Origin: Brachypodium distachyon
Taxonomy: Eukaryota; Streptophyta; Magnoliopsida; Poales; Poaceae
NCBI RefSeq assembly: GCF_000005505.3
Contig: NC_016135.3
Coordinates: forward strand, 7,472,613 to 7,536,612
Length of the DNA stretch: 64,000 nucleotides
Direction: 5' to 3'
The stretch's first letter is position 1; each line of letters begins with the position of its first letter. The translations under genes were made by a program, and so were the position numbers. Shown here one piece after another: positions 1-10,200 of the stretch. Under the pieces are notes generated by a model. That model was not told the DNA's origin and ran no database searches. It was given only the letters and a program-made list of their open reading frames with translations.

Positions 1-320
1 TTGCCCTTAGATGGACAGCTGTACAATTAAGTTTAGGATAATCATAATCCGGTTCCGTCACAGAAAGTGCCCCATCACGACGGCACTCAGATCAGACATG
101 TCAAAGCGGAACAACAAAACCCATTGACCGACAGGACGGACCAACAGAGCGCAACGGCCCATCCGCAGCGACAGCACTCGAAAGAACGGAGGTAACAAAA
201 TGCACGAGAATTGGACACGACAGCCCTGGCGCCAGGCAGACCGAGGCCAGCAATTGCACGGTGCATCGATCGGGAAACTCTGAGGGGGCAAGTACTCTAA
301 CGTCTTTTAAAAAAGAAGAA

Positions 321-326
321 TATATA
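321..326 (+). promoter_or_regulatory. candidate TATA box upstream of the HSP70 gene leader
   Basis: TATATA lies about 40 bp before an AAACCCTAA-containing, GC-rich leader typical of grass 5' UTRs. No other core element was identified. Assignment to the HSP70 gene is inference from strand and position. Confidence 0.35.
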
Positions 327-349
327 CGACCAAAATTCTTAAAAAAAAG

Positions 350-580
350 AAAAACGACCAAAACCCTAAAGTCCCACGACTCCGGCGGCCCGTTCCTGTC
401 GCCACTCCGCAGGCGCTATTCCTCCTCCGCAGGGAAGCTGCGCCGCCGCACGCCCTTTCCACCTCCGCATCGAACGCTATTAGGCGAGGAGCTGCAGCCG
501 CCTGCTTGCAACCGTCCACTCCCAGGACGCCGGCGTCAGGAAGGCTGAGTCAAGCCGCCGCCCTAAGCTAATCCGCAAGG
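350..580 (+). other. probable non-coding first exon (5' UTR) of the HSP70-like gene
   Basis: A GC-rich block begins with AAACCCTAA at 361. It contains no ATG; none occurs from 361 to about 870, so it cannot supply a start codon. A plausible donor is the GT at 580 after CCGCAAG, but the exon end is not certain. The next recognisable exon of the gene starts at 4226, which would make the leader intron about 3.6 kb. Two short introns then separate small coding exons. Confidence 0.4.
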
Positions 581-1244
581 TTTTCCGCCCCTCTCCCTCA
601 CTGTCTTCAATTTCTCCGATTTCACTGGTTGCGGGTCCCCGTCGGTCCTCCAAGAACTCGTTTCGGTATTTGTACTGGGATTAGTGTCGGCTTTCGGTCG
701 TCGCCGGATAGGGACTGGAGGCCGCTCCAGACTACAGTCCTGCCGGAAGAGACAAAGCCGCAAAGGGATTGGCTGTACATTGCTGCCTATATTTGCTTGA
801 TATTAATTCCGTTCCTAAAATTATCTTCTTTTGCTGTAATTTATACGTGCAAAGTTATACTTTATATTAGACTAATGCTATTTTCTGTTTCTCAGATTCT
901 GTTTACCCTCCAGCTCAATGCCTATTTGCTTGTTACTGAGAAAAGTGCTCTTCCGGGTATGGATCTAAATACGATTTTTTCTTTTGAGCAAATTTGGTGT
1001 ATCTTTTACTTTATGCTATCTATACTTCGTTTTTGTAAGCCCTGAGGCAAACACCAACTTTTTCCTAATAAAAGCCAAGCAAATCATCTAACAGTAGCTC
1101 ATTGGAAGATGTCAGACATGTAAGTCTCACAATTTTTGGACTAAGTATGTTTGGTGTAAGACCGTACACCTTAGTTGGGACTGAAAAGGAATCTGTTTCC
1201 GCTTCAGTGTGGCAAGTTTTACTCTGTTGATGTATTGTCAAGTA

Positions 1245-1327
1245 CTACCTCTGATCCTAAATTGTTGTCGTTGTTTTAGTTAAAAATTTGCACTAAAACA
1301 ACAACAAGAATTTAGAATCGGAGGGAG
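1245..1327. mobile_element. Stowaway-type MITE
   Basis: An 83-bp element with terminal inverted repeats of about 35 bp: CTACCTCTGATCCTAAATT at the left, and its complement ending in GGAGGGAG at the right. TA is duplicated at both ends (1243-1244 and 1328-1329). This is the Tc1/mariner Stowaway pattern with the usual CTCCCTCCG-like end. It sits in the leader intron of the HSP70 gene and has no coding capacity. Confidence 0.8.
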
Positions 1328-2102
1328 TATTTTATTGGTTACTGCAAAAAAGTATTCGAACTTATGCATGAGTGTTATCTTCTAAACCAGACAACAGAGC
1401 TAGCTGGCCATAGCTTGACCCAATTAGGGAATGTAATTCCTGTTATTTTGTTTGTTAGGGATATGGTACCATGATCTTGTTGGGAAACAATTTTACCTTT
1501 AAACTACGCAGATATCAATTGCATATTAGATATTTCTTTTTACTTAGTTCGATGACTATAGAAATGACCGTTTAGGATTAATTAGTGAAGCAATAAGAAT
1601 TCACCTGTCACCTTTCCCACCTAGTTCCTAATCTAATCCAATCGTAGTTTCCAGCATTTTTTTTGCATTTCCATGACATCAACAGTTGTTGCCAGTTGTT
1701 TGCTATTCAATTTCTGCAACAAAGGTCATGATTTATTTGTTTTCTGAGAGGATGGTGTTTGTCTATTAGACAAATGATCTGTCCGTCAAAATAAATCCTA
1801 CTAGAAATGTGTAAGACAAAAAGAGTTGGGCGAGTAGAATAAAGCGAGGCTTATTAGTAAAAGGGATCCTATCACATTTTTGTGCCTTCTTACAAGCTAA
1901 GCTCCCAATAGCTGTTAGAAAACTAATGCTTATAACAGAACCTCCAACAGCTCCCTCAAACTTCATTTCTCATATCTAAAGCAGGGGATGGGATGGAGTA
2001 TCTGCCAGAGACGTTTATTTTTGGCAAAATCCCCAAATATGACTATGGGGATCTGTTTGGGGAAGCTGTTGGAGTTTTTCTAAGCCACCTCCATTAGCTT
2101 AT
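1328..2102. other. AT-rich leader-intron sequence, no feature recognised
   Basis: No coding frame or terminal repeat was seen on either strand. The short ORF at 1766-1966 on the minus strand has no recognisable motif. Confidence 0.5.
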
Positions 2103-2190
2103 ACTCCCTCCGTCCCATATTAAGTGACTTTCTATTACATGTATCTAGACATATTTTAGTATATAGATACATCCACATTTACTTCTCTGG
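2103..2190. repeat. single MITE terminus (CTCCCTCCGTCCC)
   Basis: A Stowaway-like end, followed by the ATGTATCTAGACAT-type interior that is common in grass MITEs. No matching inverted end was found nearby, so this is a truncated copy. Confidence 0.5.
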
Positions 2191-2827
2191 GCGTGAGGCT
2201 TGATCCTGTCTAAGCTTCATAATAAGCTCCCTATCTAGCATTTATTTCAGGTTTTTTTGAGCTTAAGCTGAATGCAGTTGAGCCCAAACAGCCTCTAATT
2301 AGTTGCAAGCACATGTTTCTTTGGTTGCCTTGGTTGTTGGACTTTTCTGGTAAAGTACATACTAGGCTATGGTGGGACATGTGCACAATCATAGCGAGAA
2401 ACCCATCACATACAATGAGCTGTTATGTCAGTACTGCTATGAGCACACTAACATAAAAAGCGACCTATGTAATGTCCCTTTGGCTCACATTGTGGTAATT
2501 ACTATACTAGAGAAAGACAACAGATATAGCTGGAGGGGAGGAGCATTAGGAGGTTAACACACTATGATTAGAACAATTGGGCTGTAGAGGGCTTAATTCA
2601 TCATTCTTGCGTGCTTAGGACGACAATGGTATACCTTTTGTAAGAGTTAATTGTATATGTACAAGAAATGAACCCATGTAACAATTTTTTTTATATCTAT
2701 CTCTAATTTCTAACTAATACTGCCTTTTAGGCCTGTTTATCAATAGATGCTGTAGAGTTAGTATGGATGTGCTATCTGGTAATTCATAATCCCATCTGGC
2801 AAAAGGCATTACGGTGACAGGGGATTG
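2191..2827. other. leader-intron sequence, nothing recognised
   Basis: AT-rich sequence with only chance ORFs (for example 2369-2557). It ends where similarity to the copia LTR copy at 33760-35114 begins. Confidence 0.45.
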
Positions 2828-3692
2828 CTGTAGGAATAGATCACGGTATTACCACTAGACGCAAAGACCCCTGTAATGGAAGCAGAGCCGATGCAACGCA
2901 TTGATGCCGCATAGCCTTACTATCCTCTCGTTGCCCCAAGCATCACAGTCCTAACGTCCCCAAGGTATCCATATGTCTGGGGAGAAACATCACTCGCCCA
3001 TATTGCTAGATCGGAATGGGTGACTTTGGGCATGTGAAAGGTGACAACCAGGTTCTGGTACACGAACTTGCTTGACCCTTAAACCCAAACCCCCTCTTCT
3101 CCTTTTATTGACGTCCCCACAATGGGATTTCACATTAGAGGCCCATTAGGAATCCGAATTATGCTCTAGCCCCTTAAGTGTGCGACCCTATAGGTTCATG
3201 CATGTTTAGAAATGACCCGAGTTACTCCTACTCGCTCATTAGTTGGTACGGCCTCTACCAGCTCATGCCAGCTCCCAAATGCACATATAGATCGTATCAG
3301 ACAAAACTACTCAAATTTACATACATGCTACTCACTTTGCCTCGCGATATTGGTCAAGCTCAAACTCAACCGCTCTTTCTCGATCACGTGTTTCAGAATC
3401 TTTTATTATGTTAACTCTTTAACCTTAGTAGCATGGCCATGCATTTCTTGATCCGATTACTTAATGTCCTTCGAGATCTCTCATGCGGAGAGGGGCAAAT
3501 CTCATTTCGATTGACCATGCCTGATAGCGTGCTTCATGACAAATAAGAAATCAACCTTTATAACTACCCTATTACGGAGTAGCGTTTGGCATCCCTAAGA
3601 GTCACTGCACATCTCAAGCGCATGCGACAATCTCAGCTCTAAGGAAATAGCATACACATTGTAAAGAGCAACCTAAACTATTTTCTTATCTC
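2828..3692 (-). mobile_element. degenerate BARE/Angela-like copia LTR fragment
   Basis: This stretch aligns by eye, with many substitutions, to the interior of the intact solo LTR at 33760-35114. Shared blocks include ACCACTAGACGC, GAGGCCCATTAGGA, GCATGGCCATGC, and the block around TTACGGAGTAGCGTTTGGCA. Both LTR ends are missing. It is much more diverged than the 33760 copy, so it is an older insertion of the same family in the HSP70 leader intron. Confidence 0.75.
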
Positions 3693-3707
3693 TCAAGTTT
3701 GGTCCGT
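3693..3707. repeat. 15-bp target-site duplication of RTE LINE (left copy)
   Basis: TCAAGTTTGGTCCGT is repeated exactly at 4085-4099, directly after the TTG-repeat tail of the LINE. Confidence 0.9.
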
Positions 3708-4084
3708 TCGTGATAGGGTAGGGGTGGCACCAATTGAAGAAAAACTTGTACAAAACAGACTAAGGTGGTTTGGACATGTCCAACGGAGGCCACCTGAAGC
3801 ACCAGTAAACAGTGGGATTTTAAAGGGCTTTGATGATGCAAAGAGGGGTAGAGGGCGACCTAAGTTAACATGGGTGGAGGCAGTTAAAAGGGACCTAAAA
3901 GACTGGAATGTGTCCAAGGTGTGGCTTCTGACAGGGCTGCATGAAAATCTGCAATCCATGTGCCTGAACCTTGATTTGTTTTGTGTGTTTACTGTTATTT
4001 TCCACAAATTTCTGTTTGGGTTTCCTATCTTAGCCTACCCCAACTTGCTTGGGACAAAAGGCTTAGTTGTTGTTGTTGTTGTCG
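3708..4084 (+). mobile_element. 5'-truncated RTE-clade non-LTR retrotransposon
   Basis: This is the 3' end of an RTE-type LINE. The + strand encodes the C-terminal tail of the reverse transcriptase polyprotein, with the LRWFGHVQRRP and KRGRGRPKLTW motifs characteristic of plant RTE elements. Non-coding 3' sequence follows (CCCCAACTTGCTTGGGA), then a short (TTG)n tail at about 4066-4083 rather than poly(A), as is usual for the clade. Perfect 15-bp target duplications flank it, which fixes both ends and shows that it inserted already truncated. It lies in the HSP70 leader intron, 140 bp before the first coding exon. Confidence 0.9.
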
Positions 4085-4225
4085 TCAAGTTTGGTCCGTG
4101 TTATAAAAGAATGGGATTGAATAGTTTCTTTGTTACAAGAATCTCCTGTTTCCTATGAATATAAATGCATTCTTTATTTGATGTATTTATTGATATTAAC
4201 CTGTATATTGCCTACATTATTTCAG

Positions 4226-4254
4226 CACCACACGAGGGGATGGATGACTTTCAG
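4226..4254 (+). CDS. HSP70-like gene, small exon with the probable start codon
   Basis: A 29-nt exon between an acceptor ending TTTCAG at 4225 and a GT donor at 4255. The ATG at 4244 is in frame with the downstream HSP70 exons and starts the protein MTFS-TVQPK. Another ATG at 4240, in better sequence context (G at -3 and +4), opens a 16-codon overlapping frame that ends in the next exon. No mitochondrial or plastid presequence precedes the ATPase domain if 4244 is used. Confidence 0.6.
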
Positions 4255-7200
4255 GTACTACATGTCATTGTATTCTCCCTTGAACCTCCGTATTTTTCAC
4301 TAACATGGTGTATCAATACAGTTTTCTTGATTTCTTCAGCACGGTGCAACCAAAGGTTGCTACAGTCGGAATTGACTTTGGATGCAAAAATTCAAGAGTT
4401 GCAATCGTAGATTCCTTGGTATGCAAACAGTTAAACATTTACTCCTTGATTTACATGAACCTGATCTCATATCTCCAGATTTGAGTTTTTAACGTTATGT
4501 CTGCAAAAGATGACTTTGACAATACATGCGGGTAATGACGAAAGGTACTTTTTGTGCTACTATTGTAGTTGCCATCGGCTACGAAGGTTCTAGGGTGTGT
4601 TAATCCCTGGACGCAAGGGTTGTCCATAGTGCCTTGGTTAAGTGTAGAGGGGTAGTGAGGAAAGGTTAGAGAAATTAGATGGTGGAGGAGAGAAACACAT
4701 TTAGGGAATAGATAGTTTACTGTTTGCTTACAGATTACATGAAATTCCCTTTTTTAGGCTATTTCCTGATCCGACACAAATACTTGGCTGTACAGACTCT
4801 AGGACCAAACCGACATTACTACTCCAGTTGGCAGTTGATGGATATAGACCAAAACAAATAGGACTCTAGAAGCAGTGTTGCTTCATACTTGTCTTCTTTC
4901 CTTCTATTTGCCATGATAATCTTTGCTCCAATAGTGTGCACGACATTACTCTACCTTGGTGTGAAACTACTTGTCCATGAGCCTGGAACTTTGTGAGAGT
5001 TGCTGAAGTTCTTCCGTTGATTCCCTGGAGCATCCATATTAACTAATCATGATGCAATGCACCGAAAGTTCCTATTGGTCGCGACGCAAGCGAGCTTGGC
5101 CAATCTTTTGCTGACAGTGGTATATCTTGGCCATGAGTAATAGGAGGAAGTGCTGGAGTTGCTGACAAAGGAGTACCAAGGAACTTCTAGTGAAGAACAA
5201 CATGGAGAACATTTTGTATGCATGTGGTAATTGGTGCATAGAGGTGGCGATGTCCAGAGGTGGCGATGTCTAGGACAAATAATTGGAAGACGATAGGTTA
5301 ATTTATGGTTAGCTACAAAGACGTGGCTGCCTGCCTGGGCTGCCCAGTAAACGAATGATCATTTTGTTTTTGGTTTTTTTGGCATTCTCTACACCTATTT
5401 GTTACCTAAAATTGGTTACTCAAGGTTGGATCTAGTAACAACACAAAGCTTGTACTGATACCGTTGACCCTGGTTCACGACACATCGTCTCGCATTAGGG
5501 ACTTGAAGAAGTATACCCTTGTTGTACCTTATCCGAAGAGGTGTCAACCCGCATTCCACGATCGCGTTCTCGACCCGAACGACCTTGGTTCTTGGCAACT
5601 ATGGTTGGCACCTTCGGTTGATATGCAATGGACCAATCTTTTCAAGAATTTGAAAGGGGCCATGCATAGTACTTGAGTACCAATTTTGCATATGCTTGTA
5701 CTGTTGTTGAAGCAGCTTGAGGGTGGTGCAATTGGAACTGAATCCGATTCTTTTATCCAAATGTTATGTTCCAGTACTGTTTGTCATATTCTTGCCACAT
5801 GACTTGTTTCGTTAGGTGCATACACTCTTTGGTCTCTTAACCATCAGCAAACTTATGGATGTTAGAAGCATCCGCATCTCCTCCATCATCCTCTCACATA
5901 TTATTGGGTTAATCTTCACCCTCTTCACTTGTCGAGTTTTCATCATGAATGATGTAGTCTTCATCTGCTCTTATTCTTGCTGCCCATCTTCAGTATTGCA
6001 ATAGAGATCTTCTTTCACTCGTATGGTAGATTGCTTGCTCTTGATGACTATGTGCTCTCCTAGGTGGGTGACCTCCAAGCGAAATTGATGCACCAAAAGC
6101 TTCATTACCAAACACCTTGAGGTGGTGTGATTGATAGACTAATCTCAATTCATTGTCCAAATCAATTTTGTCAATGGCAAATGGACCAAAGCTTTTGTAG
6201 CCCACTTCCTCGAACATCTTTTGGAACTTTGTTATCATCTTCTAAATGCATGCGATAAAGTCTAAATCATTCAATCTTTTGTGTTAAAGTTAATTCCTTT
6301 TTATTTTTATGGATCTAAAAATAAAAAGCAATCAATTCAAAGTTGTACAAATAGTTCTAAAATTAAAACTGGACAAGCAAAACTAGACTTATGTTGGCTC
6401 ACCAGTTAAATAGTACTCCAGCTTTTCTCACAAGCGCATGATGAAGCACAAACTTCAACAATGTGCTTTGCAAATGTTTGTAGACCATGGCTTGGCCACT
6501 ATGTGTTCCACCAATCAATTGGAGTGGCAAATGATTTGTAGATTAACTTGATGAAATTTACTTGCTGAATTTATGAAATACTTGCATGGTTTTCTTGTCC
6601 ATTGTCTTGCATTTCCATTACAGAAAGACTCTTCGATCAATGTTGTTTTGAAGCAAATTATGTTTTATCATTCTTCCATCCGCATCATTGAAGCAACCCT
6701 CTAGCTCCCCAGCTAATTGATGATCACCTCTCGTCATAAATTTTGCTCTGGTTCGTATAGACCAACCTGATATAGTGGATGGTCTTCTGCTTCACCTAGT
6801 GCACTATAAAATGTTGCGCCGATGCTCTTATGGCAATCTTCAATTGAATTTCAAAATCTAGCGGGAGTATCGTGTCATCCATGGGACTGCCTCTGTAACA
6901 TCCCAATTTTCAAAACTCTTCATATGCATTGCATATCATAAGCAACATGTCACCTTTGCATTTGATCACTTTCAAAACCTTAAAAATTTGCCCAAAAAAC
7001 CCTTTTGCAAAAATGCTTTTATTTGATTTTGGGCTTTGATCTTGCTCTTGAGTATTTGCATTTTAACCCATGAGGGTATTGTGGTAAAAAGGGATTTAAT
7101 GCATATATAGAGTTATCCCATAAATTGGCTTTTGAAATTATTTTGAAAAATAATTTGTTTTGATAGCCTAAGGGACCCTAAAAGCCATTTTATAGGCAAA

Positions 7201-10200
7201 TGTATTTTTAAATATTTTATTTTAAGGAAATTCTTGTTCCAAAAGTTAGATCATATGAAAATATGATTTTACAAATTTTGTTGCATTTTATTTGGAGTGA
7301 TTTGGAGCTTCGAATCAATTTTGAGGTTCAAAAACAGAAAATAGATAAAAGAAAAGGAAAACCGAAGAAAACCGGTCAAACGGACCGAACCGGTCCAACC
7401 GGACCGGACCGGACCGGACCGAACCGGTCCAACCAAACCGGACCGGACCGAACCCCCGTTCTTCGCGTTTGGTCGCCGCGTTCTTCGCGTTTCTTCGCCG
7501 TTCCGGTGAGGCTCTCCCCGCGCCAACCCCCTAGCCTCTCTCCCCTCTCCAGCGCGAACGCCGTGACGCGCTCAGATTCGTGTTTGGTCGCCGCGTCGCC
7601 GTCTTCCCCAACGCCGACCGCCGCCCGCGCTCCGCCCACCCGCGCGCCGCCCGCGCCCGTGCCGCTCGGCCGCGCCCCAAGCCACCCCACGCCCCGCGAG
7701 CCCGCGCTCGTGTGCCTGCCCCGCCGCCGCCGCCTGCGCTCGGCTGCCCGCGCCGTCTCCGGCCACCCACGCGCAGCCCGCGCGCGCCGCCCCAGCCACT
7801 CGCCCGCGCAGCCGCTTGCGCCGCCCGCCTGCGCCACCGCGCGCCGCCCGCCGCCGCCTGCCCGCGCCATCCGTCGCGCCGGCCGGAACCCTAGAATTGG
7901 GCCAATCCAATTTAGTCACGTGGCGAGGCCTTTTTATTTTATTTTAATTCGGCCGAATTAGATAATGCAATTTTGCAGAAAAGCCCCTGTAACTTAAAAG
8001 CCTCATATCTTTCAAACCGTTTGTCCAAAAATTGTGATCCGCACCTTTCTGGAATCGTCACAACGTGTAGATTATTTTGGCACTGTTTAACTTCAGTTTT
8101 GAACAACTTAGACAGAAGCTATTTACAGAATTGTGGTTTATGGTTTAAATTTCAAATGAATTGTTTCAAAATAGTTTTGAGCATGTTAGCTTGCTATAAA
8201 ATTATTTAAACTTGTTCTCTGTCCATTAGGACCAGAAAAGAAATTGTTTTGTGAATAAAAATGGCATACAAGTTTAAATCTTGTTCTATGTTGCAAAAAC
8301 CACACAATCTTTTAATTTAAACCCTAGCCTTGTATCATGCATAGTAATTAGATGTTGTATAATCTGTCCAAATCTTTTGAAAAAACTTTTCAAAACAGAA
8401 ACGAAACTTTGTACGTTAGAAGTAACCCTGGTGTGCATCATCATGGCATATGCATCATGGCATGGCTTTTGTATTGAACGTTGTGTTTATTGTGTGTCTG
8501 TTTCTTTTATTTTAGATTGTGTGGAGGGTAATCATTGTTGTTGCGAAGAGTGCGAGAACTACCACAACCTTGGACAAGGCAAGTTCACTTTGATCATTCT
8601 CCTAAATATTTTTACTATGCACTAGATGTTTCATTAGATGCATCAGGACTATTACTCGTACTTCTATGCTAGCTATAAATCCCAGGTAGTCTAGTTTACC
8701 CTCGCCATTACCTTGCTACCAAAATTGCCATCGATTGTAGTTGAATGCTAGGCTATGGTAGTATCGTGGGGGAAATAACTACATTATGATATTGTTATGC
8801 CTTTGGCGATATGAAATGTTTTTGTTAGTTGTAAGGCAAAACAATTAATTCAATGAACCGTCCTGGGTGGGCTGCTTTGAAGATTTTGAGGATTAGCGGC
8901 GTCAGGTCCATTTCTATGGGTCGAGTTCCTGTGGATTCAGGAATGGATCGTCCATGGACGTCTCTCCCGTGGATTCGGGGAGCGCCTACGTTGCAAATGT
9001 GGAATGCCACCTGGGGTAACCGAGACTGGACTAGTTTCCTATTTAGAAGCTTCTAGTACAACCACAATGCTATATGGGCTCTGGCGAGACAAAAGTAAGT
9101 TGTATGAACCTAGACCCGAGGAATTGTACTGAGGTAGCCGTGTAGGGGGAGCGTGATTCTCTCGTGGTTTAGGGAATTACCTCTGAAAATCTCGTAATCG
9201 ATGCCGTTGCTACTCTACCCTGAGGACAACAAGGGATTAACACGTCGGTTTCTTGTGGAGAATGTGTACAAACTCTCGATAGCGTCAAAACTAAGTACTT
9301 AGCTGTGTCCCCGGCAACGGACATTTTGAGCGATTAGATGTGGAGCTGTGAGGAAAGTCTCACTCGTTCCAATTTCTTAAATAAAATGAATGGTTGAACA
9401 GGGTAGGGGCACTTGATGAATCCACTTCAATGTGCTGTAGGTTAATAGGAGCGTGGGTGTGTCTACCCGTGTCCAATAGTTAACATTATTATAACATTCC
9501 TTTGTAGTAGGGTAATTTATGTTCTGCTTCCACGCAAACAGCCTGAACTCCACCTTGCCAAATACTGCATATACTTGGTAGGCTCTGATATAACTCATAG
9601 TGAATCTTGCCAATACATTCAATGTATTGACCCTAGTGGCTGCATCGTTTAATGATGCAGGAAGCTCCGACGACGAGTAAGATGTACGTTCTGCTTGTTT
9701 GGGTTACGGGCTTACATTCCAACACGCTCTCACCGTGGTGTTGATGTGCCCTTGTATCTTTCGTTTTCTGCTGCTAAACAGTTGTTTTATTTCCAGCTAA
9801 CCCGTGAGGTTATGCGAGTTGTAAGTACCTTTAAATTCTAGATTATTCGTTGTAATATTGAGATCTTTGTTTTATGATATTACATCTTGAAACTGTGTGT
9901 GCTAGTGAGTCGATCCAGGGACTAGCACTAAAGCACAGAGATCGAACCCTTGTACGGGGGCGGTCGCTTCAGCCTCCGAGGTTGCTATCTCTCGCTCTCA
10001 CAGTTAATGTTGTACAAACACGTCAAGGCCTTCTATGATTGTACAAACTCTTGAGTATGAAAAATGTATTGCGAAGTGATTGGATTGGAATCTCACTAGA
10101 ACTTCTCCACCTGTGCCTACATACATGAGTGAGGTGATACGTACATGTGCAATCTCTAACTTAAAGTCCTTCAGCTTCCCCATCTCTTCCTACATAAAGT

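Larger units (their letters stand above)
6894..9971 (+). mobile_element. solo LTR of a Ty3/gypsy chromovirus (family A)
   Basis: A 3078-bp LTR starts TGTAACATCCC and ends GCGGTCGCTTCA. It is flanked by exact 5-bp duplications GCCTC (6889-6893 and 9972-9976), so it arose by LTR-LTR recombination of a complete insertion. Its body matches the 5' LTRs at 22447-25671 and 30439-32520, including the GCAGAAAAGCCCC block, the GGCAAGTTCACTTTGA block and the terminal ACAGAGATCGAACCCT block. It lies in the HSP70 intron in sense orientation, so its promoter and poly(A) signals would act on the gene's transcript strand. Confidence 0.95.

Noticed and set aside
261..548. Coding first exon with an organelle presequence (RRRYSSSAGKLRRR)
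   Set aside because: The Arg/Ser-rich translation looks like a presequence, but its only ATG (261) lies upstream of the candidate TATA box and there is no ATG in the leader itself.
7263..7961. 232-codon Pro/Arg/Ala-rich ORF and its minus-strand counterparts
   Set aside because: Low-complexity GC-rich LTR sequence open in several frames on both strands; no domain, and sister LTRs do not keep the frame.
9930..9960. Possible RNA polymerase III B-box (reverse complement GGTTCGATCTC) at every family-A LTR end
   Set aside because: The match is partial, no A-box at proper spacing and no terminator was seen; it is a conserved part of the LTR rather than a tRNA or SINE.
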